The translations under genes and the position numbers were made by a program. Source: JAJRXK01 sp964593155 (GTDB lineage: Bacteria > Krumholzibacteriota > Krumholzibacteriia > JAJRXK01). Taken from it: a stretch of 21,737 nt of DNA. Shown here one piece after another: positions 15,355 through 21,737 of this stretch. The notes below the pieces were generated by a model. The model was not told the origin of the DNA. It made no database searches and saw only the letters and a program-made list of their open reading frames with translations. The stretch lies in contig CAZQHE010000067.1 in assembly GCA_964593155.1 (NCBI GenBank), positions 1-21,737 of the forward strand, in the 5' to 3' direction. The stretch's first letter is position 1; every line of letters begins with the position of its first letter.

Positions 15355-18300
15355 TCAGTAGTCCTTGCGCCACTCGATCTGCACGCCCGAGCCCTCGCCC
15401 TGCGTGGCCACCGTCTCCAGACGAATGGACCGGGTCATCGCGTACTCCAGGCGGATCAGGGCGGCCGCGCCCTCCTCGAGCACCTGCTCGTACTGGACGA
15501 TCACGTCGGGACTGAGGTACTGACCGACGACCAACGACGCCGAACCCTTCTCGCCCGCGGGCTCGATCGACAGGATGTCGACGCCGAGACGCTGACCGAT
15601 CTCCTGCGACAGGACCGCGGCCCCGTAGGCCGCCGCGATCTGGCGCGTGCGCTGGGCGAGCAGTTCGGACTGACCCTCGTCGAGTTCGTCGAGCGGTCGA
15701 CCGAAGAGCAGCGACGCGACGATGTCGCCCTCGGGCATCTCGGGATCGCTGCCGAGTTGCAGGCGGGGCTCGAGGGCGGTCCCCGTGACGTCGACGGTGA
15801 ACCGAGTGCCCTCCACGGTGGTCGCCAGGCGGATGTCGAGTTCCGGGTTCGGTTCCACCTGATCGGGATCGAAGATCACGCGGCCCGTCTCGACCTCGAA
15901 GCGGCGTCCGAGCAGGTCGAGACGTCCGCGCCACACCTCGAGGCCGCCGCCGATTCCCGGAGTCCCGTCCTCGACCAGCGCATCGACCCGCCCGCGCAGT
16001 TCCACGTCGAGCCCGTGGCCCCGCAGCCGCAATCCCCCGGGGACGTTCAGGGCCACCGCCACGTCGGGCAGGGGAAGCGTCAGGGTGTCGATCGGGCTGA
16101 CCGGGCGGTCCGCGCGCAGCTCCGTGACCGTCGTGTCGGCCTCGATGGCCGCCCAGAGCATCGATTCGCCCTCGACCGGCAACAGCGCGGGCGGAGGTTC
16201 GGGGAGCAGGATCAACCCGCCGTCGACGCGCACCTCTCCTTCGACGGTCGGTCGCAGGAGGGTTCCCGTGAATACGATCGACGTGGCGGTCTCCAGGAAG
16301 CCACCGTCCGGGAAGCCGGCCCGCGCCCGGTCCGAACGCACGAAACCGTCCAGATCGAGGTTCTCGAGCGGCCCGTGGGCGTGCACCTCCATCGCCAGGT
16401 CGCCCCGCAGGTCGAGCGGCACCTGCGTGAACTCCACCAGACGCTGCAGGTCGATGCGCGGCGTCTCGACGTCGAGGTCGAAGGTTTCGTCGGGGCGCAG
16501 TGCGTAACTCACCGGATCGAGCGACAGGTCGAGGGGCACGGCGCCCTCGGCCTCCACCCAGGTGATCGAGCCTCCGATCAGCTCCAGGCCGGCCTGCAGC
16601 CGGGCCGGGCCGTTGTCGTCGGAGCCGTAGGACGTCGTCCAACGCAGCGTGACGTCGCGGGCGTCATCGTCGGAGTCGAGCCGCGCCACCCCTCCGATCG
16701 AGGCACGTGGCGCCGTGGCGGTTCCCGACAGGTCGACGTCGAGCGTGGCCGCGAGCCGGTCGGTGCGCGGAACGACGTCGTCGAGATCCGGCGCCCACTC
16801 GAGCAGACGCTCCCGCTCGACGGTGAGGGCGATGTCGAGATCTCCCTGGGCCCCGCTCGAGTCGACGCGGGCCGCCCCCCGGATCGTCCCCAGGCTGCCG
16901 TCGAGGTCCAGGTCCTCCAGGACGTAGCGCGGCTCGCGGGTGTCGAGGTCGAAGCGCAGCGGGCGGCGCGTGCCGATCGACTGGTCGCGCCAACGGACTC
17001 GGAACGTATCGACCTGCGCGCGCACCCGACCGCCGAGCGCGGCGTCCCCACTGGCCCGCAGGAACACGCTGCCCTCGTCGAGCCGGACGTCGACCCCCAC
17101 CTCGGCCGCGCCCGATTCGGCCCCGGAATCGTAGTCGACGTCGAGATCCAGGACCGCCCGCCGCACGGTGCTGCTGGCGAGTGGAGCCGCCAGCGCGGCG
17201 GGAAGGGCCTCGAGCAGGGGGCCGGCCTCGGCCATCAACGAGCCCGCGACGGCGATGCTGGTGTCCTGGCCGGCCCCGATGTCGACACGCAGACCCGGAC
17301 CGCTGCCCGATAGGCGTCCACTCCACCGCGGGAGATCGACCCGGCCCCGGCCATCGATCCGGACCGGCGTCGCGAAACGATCGCCATCGAGCGTGAAGCC
17401 GTCGGGGAGATCGAGCGACACGCGCACGGAGTCCTGCTCGTGCTCCGCGCGCACGCGGAGATCGGGAACCTCTCCGAACGCACCCATGGCCCTCGCGTCG
17501 AGCCGCAACGAAGCCCTCGGCAAGGGAAGCGCTCCTTCGGCGCGGACGTCGGCGCTCAGTTCGGCGTCGAGATCACCCCAGGGCGGCGAAGGAACGAGTG
17601 CGTTCAGCTCGGCGGTCGCGGCCTGCACCTCGACGTCGACGTCGATCGTATCGGGTGACCACCGGCCGTCGCCGCGGACGCTCAGTCCCGGGAGACGGAG
17701 ATCGAGGGTGTCGGCCCGAACGGCCTCGGTGCCGCGTAGCCGGGCCACCACCCGACCACGTTCGATCCAGCCCGTCGACCCGAGATCGAGGGCGACGCGC
17801 AATGCATCCTCACCGTCGGGCCGGGCCACCAGGCGCACGTCCGACCGCGACCAGGCAGGCGCGGGCAGGTCGGGCAGGAGTTCCGCCGGGCCGGGGAGAG
17901 ATCCCGCGAGCCGAGCGCGGTCCAGACGCACTCCGGTGGCATCAACGTGCCCCTCGGCGCCCAGGGTGACCTCGTAGGCGACGGAGTCGGCGGGCCACGT
18001 GGCGAGCAATCGCTCGAAGACGGCCACGGCCGCGCTGTCGGCCTGGGCGATCCAGGGCGACGCCCACGTCGGACGATCGTCGAGCCGGAGCCGGAGTCCT
18101 CCGTCGAGTACACCGTCGGCCTGCCACTGCGCAGCGAGGTCGATCGTGGCGGGTCGTCGCTCGATCAGTCGTCCGTGCAGCTGGGACGGGATCACCGCCA
18201 GGTCCCCACGCAGGGCCCGCACGACGATGTCGGAGGGAACCACGACCTGGAGTCCCCGCGTGCCGCCGCGCCGTGCGAGCGATGTTCCCGGCGGAGCCCA

Positions 18301-19041
18301 CGACCACACGTCGAAACGCGCGCGGAGCGAATCGGTCACCGAGAGGGCCACGCCACCTGCGACCCGGCCGATCTCGTCGGTCGACACGTCGAGGTCCAGG
18401 CGTCCCAGTCGTTCGCGGCCGGGCCGGAGATCCAGCCCCAGGGCGAGATCGTGCAACGCGACCGTGCCCGCGGCCGTGACCACCTCGACGTCATGCACCG
18501 CGAGCGTGTCGATGGTCACCGATGGCAGCCCTGCGAGCGCGCCGTCGCGCAACCACGGAACGCTGACCTCGTCCGTCGGCTCCGTCGGAGCAGGCTCGGT
18601 GGTGGTGTCGCCGGGAGCTGCCGCGAAGGCGGCCGTCGCCCGATCGACGTCGAACCACGCCCCCTGCACGCGCACCGCGCGCACCACGGCATCGTGGTTC
18701 CACAGAGAGCCGAGGTCGATGTCCACCACCGCACGATCGACCTCGGCCACGCGCTCGGCCTCGACACGCCAGCGGAAGTCCTCGAGTTCCACGCGCCCCA
18801 GGCCGGGCCACTGCGCGCGGACGCTCGCCCGACCCGGAAGCGCCTCCAACCCCGCGTCGAGGCCGCGCTCGAGCAGCGCGAGGCGTGCATCGGGAACGGC
18901 CAGGACTCCGACGACGACCAACACCGCGAGCACGAACGAGATGGCGAGCGTCCGCCACGCAATGCGCAGCACACGGCGCCACCGTCGCGGGCGCGGCGTC
19001 GGATCGGCCACGGGATCCACCTGCGGTTCGTCAGTAGGCAT
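15355..19041 (-). CDS. tamB: TamB-like translocation/assembly module protein
   Basis: A 1228-residue protein anchored in the inner membrane that spans the periplasm. A basic stretch (RPRRWRRVLRIAWR) precedes one membrane helix at about residues 28-50. A very long beta-rich AsmA/TamB-like body follows, with repeated patterns of VDLDLSG and LRGDG type that fit a beta-taco groove. The C-terminal 350 or so residues carry the DUF490 signature, ending GAAVLSQEIGQRLGVDILSIEP to VGQYLSPDVIVQYEQVLEEGAAALIRLEYAMT and a final beta strand. TamB works with TamA in outer-membrane protein assembly and has been linked to phospholipid transport. The ATG (complement of 19039-19041) overlaps the end of the Omp85 gene by 11 bases, supporting the pairing. 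Length is close to the E. coli protein (about 1250). Confidence 0.92.
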   Translation of the reverse strand: MPTDEPQVDPVADPTPRPRRWRRVLRIAWRTLAISFVLAVLVVVGVLAVPDARLALLERGLDAGLEALPGRASVRAQWPGLGRVELEDFRWRVEAERVAEVDRAVVDIDLGSLWNHDAVVRAVRVQGAWFDVDRATAAFAAAPGDTTTEPAPTEPTDEVSVPWLRDGALAGLPSVTIDTLAVHDVEVVTAAGTVALHDLALGLDLRPGRERLGRLDLDVSTDEIGRVAGGVALSVTDSLRARFDVWSWAPPGTSLARRGGTRGLQVVVPSDIVVRALRGDLAVIPSQLHGRLIERRPATIDLAAQWQADGVLDGGLRLRLDDRPTWASPWIAQADSAAVAVFERLLATWPADSVAYEVTLGAEGHVDATGVRLDRARLAGSLPGPAELLPDLPAPAWSRSDVRLVARPDGEDALRVALDLGSTGWIERGRVVARLRGTEAVRADTLDLRLPGLSVRGDGRWSPDTIDVDVEVQAATAELNALVPSPPWGDLDAELSADVRAEGALPLPRASLRLDARAMGAFGEVPDLRVRAEHEQDSVRVSLDLPDGFTLDGDRFATPVRIDGRGRVDLPRWSGRLSGSGPGLRVDIGAGQDTSIAVAGSLMAEAGPLLEALPAALAAPLASSTVRRAVLDLDVDYDSGAESGAAEVGVDVRLDEGSVFLRASGDAALGGRVRAQVDTFRVRWRDQSIGTRRPLRFDLDTREPRYVLEDLDLDGSLGTIRGAARVDSSGAQGDLDIALTVERERLLEWAPDLDDVVPRTDRLAATLDVDLSGTATAPRASIGGVARLDSDDDARDVTLRWTTSYGSDDNGPARLQAGLELIGGSITWVEAEGAVPLDLSLDPVSYALRPDETFDLDVETPRIDLQRLVEFTQVPLDLRGDLAMEVHAHGPLENLDLDGFVRSDRARAGFPDGGFLETATSIVFTGTLLRPTVEGEVRVDGGLILLPEPPPALLPVEGESMLWAAIEADTTVTELRADRPVSPIDTLTLPLPDVAVALNVPGGLRLRGHGLDVELRGRVDALVEDGTPGIGGGLEVWRGRLDLLGRRFEVETGRVIFDPDQVEPNPELDIRLATTVEGTRFTVDVTGTALEPRLQLGSDPEMPEGDIVASLLFGRPLDELDEGQSELLAQRTRQIAAAYGAAVLSQEIGQRLGVDILSIEPAGEKGSASLVVGQYLSPDVIVQYEQVLEEGAAALIRLEYAMTRSIRLETVATQGEGSGVQIEWRKDY

Positions 19042-20866
19042 GGCCGATCCCGAAGTGGAAGACGAGGTTCGATTCGTCGGCGGGTCGACGTGCGACGTTC
19101 CAGGCGAAGTCGAGGTGGACCGGACCGATGGGCGTGTAGATCAACGGACCGGCGCCGAGGGCGACGACCAGGTCGTCGGTGCCCACGTCGTCGGCCTCGC
19201 GCCACACCTGCCCGGCGTCGACGAACATCGACGCGCCGAGCCAGGAGCCGAGACGCTGTCGCAATTCGAGGCCGGCCAGTCCCCGCCACTGCCCGCCGAT
19301 CGGATCCCCTCTATCGTCGAGGGGACCGAGTCCACGCCGCGTCGACCCGCGGTGGGTGTTGAAGCCACCGCCGAACCAACGTTGGGTGGGCAACAGATCG
19401 GTGGCATCACCCGTGGGCCACGCCGAGGCCAGGTCCATCCGGCCGGCCAGGACCGTACCCGGCCGCAGAGAGGTGACCCGCACCCACGCCCCGCGGACGG
19501 ACAGGAAGGTCGCGTCGGAGAAGGGAAACGAAGGGGCGTAGCGCACCTCGAACCGTACTCTCCGACCCGCGGTCGGGTCGAGCAGATCGTCGACCCCGTC
19601 GTGGAACCACCGGAAGTCGAACAGGACCTGCTGACCGGGCCGCGTCTCGAAGGCGTCGGCGTCGTCGGTCCGCAGATCGAGTGCGGTCTCGATCCAGGAG
19701 GTCCCCAGCCGCCACGACGTGCGCTGGTCCACGTGGAAGAGGTTGTCGACGAAGACCTCGAACTCCTCCGATCCGTAGCTCTCCTCGTCCTCCACGCGGA
19801 AGCGCGCCCCGAACTCGGTGCGCGAGCGCCGCACCAACAACACGGGCCAGTCCACACGCGACTCGAATTCGCGCAGGTTCAGGGCGAAGGATCCCTCGAC
19901 GTCGAAGCCGCGCCCTCCTCCGAAGAGATCGCGGTGGCGCCACCCGGCACGCACCTGGATCGGATGGTCGCTCCAGGTACCGATGCCGACGCGCGCGCTG
20001 CGCATCTCCCGCATCGTGAGGTCGACGATCATCTGCAACGTGTTCGGACCACTGCGGTCCGCCCGAACGCGCACCTGACGGAACAGGCCGAGGTCGCGCA
20101 GGTCGCGCCGGGCGTTCTCGAGCAGGACGGGCGTGAAGCGCTCACCGCGCGGGCGCTCGATGCTGCGCCGCGCGAGATCGCGGATGTCGTCGTCGGCGCC
20201 GCGGATCTCGAGGCCGTCGAAGCGGAAGCGCTCGGTCGACGTGACGACGAAGGTCACGACGACCTCGCCCGGCTCGTCGAGCGTGATCTCGGATTCGACC
20301 TCGGCCCGTGCGTATCCGGACTCCTCGAGGTGCCGACGCAACGTGGCCCGCGCAGCCTTCACGGCCTGGTCGCGGAATCGATCGCCTTCGGCGAGACCGG
20401 CCTCGTCCCGACCAGCCGGAGGGTCGAATTCCGGGGGCAGTCCCTCGTGACGGATCTCCTGCACGCGGGCGGCGCCCCCCGGGTCGACGCGGAACACCAG
20501 CGCCACGAGGTCGTCCCCCGCGGCCTCGGCCTCGACCTCGATCGCCGCTCGGGGAAAACCGTGACGGGCGAGGAACAGCCGCAGACGTTTGCGGTCGCGT
20601 TGGAGAGCTTCGGCACCGAGCCGAGCCCGATCGACGGTGAGGAAGCCACGACGCGGTGTCAGTTCGAGCCCCGTGCGGGCGCGGCCCGACAGGTCCGACG
20701 GCACGCCCTCGATCTTCAGGCTCTCGACACCGTCACCGTGGAAACGTGCGGGATCGGCGGCCGCCGCCGGGCACCCGAAGCCGAGGAGCAGAAGAAGACC
20801 CGCCGTGGTCCACGGCAGCAGGCGTCCGAGTGGACCGACCCGGATCCCGAGCGCCGCCGTGTGCAC
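19031..20866 (-). CDS. tamA: TamA-like Omp85 outer-membrane protein (POTRA plus barrel)
   Basis: A 611-residue exported protein. The signal peptide core is TTAGLLLLLGFG, ending in AAAA. About three POTRA-like units fill residues 45-280 (for example FLARHGFPRAAIEVE, LRRHLEESGYARAEVESEI, RFRFDGLEIRGADDD). The remainder is a 16-strand-type barrel with the Omp85 motif region FGGGFNTHRGSTRRGLGP near 498-512 and the C-terminal PIGPVHLDFAWNV to FHFGIGHAY strands. TamA in E. coli is of similar length (577) and partners TamB, which follows directly here with an 11-base overlap. The start is GTG (complement of 20864-20866), with a GGGGAGG ribosome site immediately upstream. A BamA-family paralogue that is not strictly TamA is possible, but the tamB neighbour argues for the TamA role. 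Confidence 0.87.
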   Translation of the reverse strand: MHTAALGIRVGPLGRLLPWTTAGLLLLLGFGCPAAAADPARFHGDGVESLKIEGVPSDLSGRARTGLELTPRRGFLTVDRARLGAEALQRDRKRLRLFLARHGFPRAAIEVEAEAAGDDLVALVFRVDPGGAARVQEIRHEGLPPEFDPPAGRDEAGLAEGDRFRDQAVKAARATLRRHLEESGYARAEVESEITLDEPGEVVVTFVVTSTERFRFDGLEIRGADDDIRDLARRSIERPRGERFTPVLLENARRDLRDLGLFRQVRVRADRSGPNTLQMIVDLTMREMRSARVGIGTWSDHPIQVRAGWRHRDLFGGGRGFDVEGSFALNLREFESRVDWPVLLVRRSRTEFGARFRVEDEESYGSEEFEVFVDNLFHVDQRTSWRLGTSWIETALDLRTDDADAFETRPGQQVLFDFRWFHDGVDDLLDPTAGRRVRFEVRYAPSFPFSDATFLSVRGAWVRVTSLRPGTVLAGRMDLASAWPTGDATDLLPTQRWFGGGFNTHRGSTRRGLGPLDDRGDPIGGQWRGLAGLELRQRLGSWLGASMFVDAGQVWREADDVGTDDLVVALGAGPLIYTPIGPVHLDFAWNVARRPADESNLVFHFGIGHAY

Positions 20867-20888
20867 GTTGCCTCCCCGGAGGGTGCGA

Positions 20889-21737
20889 TCAGCCGCCGAA
20901 CTCGTCGAGCACGTTGCGGGCGATCACCAGCTTCTGGATCTCGCTCGTGCCCTCGTAGATCCGCGTGACGCGGACGTCGCGGTAGTAGCGCTCGACGTCG
21001 TAATCCTTGCTGTAGCCGAACCCGCCGTGGATCTGCAGGGCCTTGTCGGCACAGCGGCCGGCCATCTCGGTGCAGGCAAGCTTCGCCATGGCCGCCTGCT
21101 TGCCATGGGGCTTGCCCTGATCCTTCAACCACGCCGCCTTGTCGGCGAGCAGGTGCGCCATCTCGAGTTCGGTGGCCATCTCGGCCAGATGCCACTGGAT
21201 CGCCTGCAGCCGGGCGATGGGCTTGCCGAACTGCTCGCGTTCCAGTGCGTAACGGGCGCCGACGTCCAGGCAGGCCTGGGCCAGACCCAGCGCCTGGTAG
21301 GCCACGCCGATGCGACCACCGTCGAGGGCGCTCATGGCGATCTTGAAGCCGATCCCCTCGGGACCGATGCGGTTCTCCTCGGGCACGAAGGCGTCGGCCA
21401 GAACGAGCGAGATCGCATCGCTCGAGCGCAGGCCCATCTTGTCCTCCTTGGCACCGATCTGCAGACCTTCGGTGTCGCGCTCGACGAGGAACGACGAGAT
21501 CCCCTTGTGGCCGTCGTCGCTGGTGCGCGCCATGACCACGAAGAAGTCGGCGTGGTGGCCGTTGGTCACCCAGATCTTCTCGCCGGTGAGGCGGTAACCA
21601 CCGTCGACACGCTCGGCGCGGCTGGTCAGGCCGGCCGCGTCGCTGCCCGCACCCGGTTCGGTCACACAGAAGCTGGCGATCTGGCCGGCCGCCATCTTCG
21701 GCAGGTACTCCTCCTTGAGCGCGTCGCTGCCGTACTG
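20889..21737 (-). CDS. Acyl-CoA dehydrogenase, N-terminal part outside the window
   Basis: The visible 282 residues, starting QYGSDALKEEYLPKMAAGQ, are the middle and C-terminal domains of an FAD-dependent acyl-CoA dehydrogenase. The FAD-side motif is FCVTEPGAGSDAAG, followed by KIWVTNG, and the C-terminal helices include ALEREQFGKPIARLQAIQ. The motif RIYEGTSEIQKLVIARNVL supplies the catalytic base Glu, encoded at the complement of 20952-20954. It oxidises acyl-CoA to enoyl-CoA, passing electrons to an electron-transfer flavoprotein; short- or butyryl-type chain preference is likely from the IYEGT motif but not certain. Its stop is 22 bases before the tamA-like start on the same strand, so cotranscription is likely. 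Confidence 0.95.
   Translation of the reverse strand, partial: QYGSDALKEEYLPKMAAGQIASFCVTEPGAGSDAAGLTSRAERVDGGYRLTGEKIWVTNGHHADFFVVMARTSDDGHKGISSFLVERDTEGLQIGAKEDKMGLRSSDAISLVLADAFVPEENRIGPEGIGFKIAMSALDGGRIGVAYQALGLAQACLDVGARYALEREQFGKPIARLQAIQWHLAEMATELEMAHLLADKAAWLKDQGKPHGKQAAMAKLACTEMAGRCADKALQIHGGFGYSKDYDVERYYRDVRVTRIYEGTSEIQKLVIARNVLDEFGG

Noticed and set aside
14761..17313. An 850-codon plus-strand open frame opposite tamB and the AhpD-like gene
   Set aside because: Antisense shadow. The minus strand carries recognisable TamB and AhpD-like proteins, and this frame matches no family and is rich in His, Arg and Gln as expected from reversed codons.
17999..20968. A 989-codon plus-strand open frame opposite tamB, tamA and the end of the acyl-CoA dehydrogenase gene
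   Set aside because: It crosses three well-supported minus-strand genes and has a compositionally odd Arg/Ser/Thr-rich sequence, so it is a product of high GC with few stop codons.
1..21737. tRNA, rRNA, CRISPR arrays, insertion sequences, prophage genes or riboswitches
   Set aside because: I saw no repeat-spacer arrays, transposase motifs, terminal inverted repeats of IS type, tRNA cloverleaf ends or conserved rRNA blocks. Coding density is high throughout.

Overview
The window is a GC-rich (about two-thirds G+C by eye) segment of a Gram-negative bacterial chromosome. Several proteins imply an outer membrane: an Omp85/TamA-type barrel with TamB, a second outer-membrane barrel, a lipoprotein and a secreted multiheme cytochrome. 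A large secreted propeller-like protein ends in a FlgD-like Ig domain, a combination common in uncultured FCB-related lineages (Krumholzibacteriota, Eisenbacteria, Latescibacterota and similar). That placement is inferred from style, not from a marker gene. A run of 10 Ns at 5150-5159 marks an assembly gap, so this is probably a draft or metagenome-assembled genome.

Layout, left to right. (1) 1-1324 (+): secreted multiheme c-type cytochrome with five CxxCH sites, cut at the window edge. (2) 1407-2081 (+): ankyrin-repeat-like protein. (3) 2171-6462 (+): a translationally coupled light-sensing cassette made of heme oxygenase, a bacteriophytochrome histidine kinase and a REC-REC-CheB response regulator. 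(4) 6680-9772 (+): secreted propeller-like protein with a C-terminal FlgD-like domain. (5) 9815-12186 (-): cytochrome bd oxidase cydAB. (6) 12463-14648 (+): DUF3179 lipoprotein overlapping an outer-membrane barrel gene. (7) 14635-21737 (-): likely operon of acyl-CoA dehydrogenase (cut at the edge), TamA-like Omp85, TamB and an AhpD-like protein.

The most notable observation is in the last gene. Its reading frame is interrupted by a TGA at 15046-15048, exactly where the second Cys of the AhpD CxxC redox motif belongs (Cys-Arg-Tyr-TGA). Family homology continues in the same frame for more than 130 residues. Glu67, Cys79, position 82 and His86 reproduce the spacing of the AhpD catalytic residues. 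A 7-bp stem with a 6-nt loop starts 17 nt after the TGA, fitting the bacterial SECIS pattern. This is best read as a selenoprotein (CxxU) of 218 residues, not a pseudogene or two short genes. TGA is the ordinary stop of nearly every other gene here, so the genetic code is not globally changed.

The second notable system is the light cassette. Heme oxygenase makes biliverdin, the phytochrome carries the biliverdin-binding Cys13 and a full histidine kinase, and the coupled response regulator ends in a CheB methylesterase domain with its catalytic Ser, His and Asp in place. This suggests red/far-red light may control a protein methylesterase. The regulator changes frame across the N gap, which is most simply explained by the gap being the wrong length.
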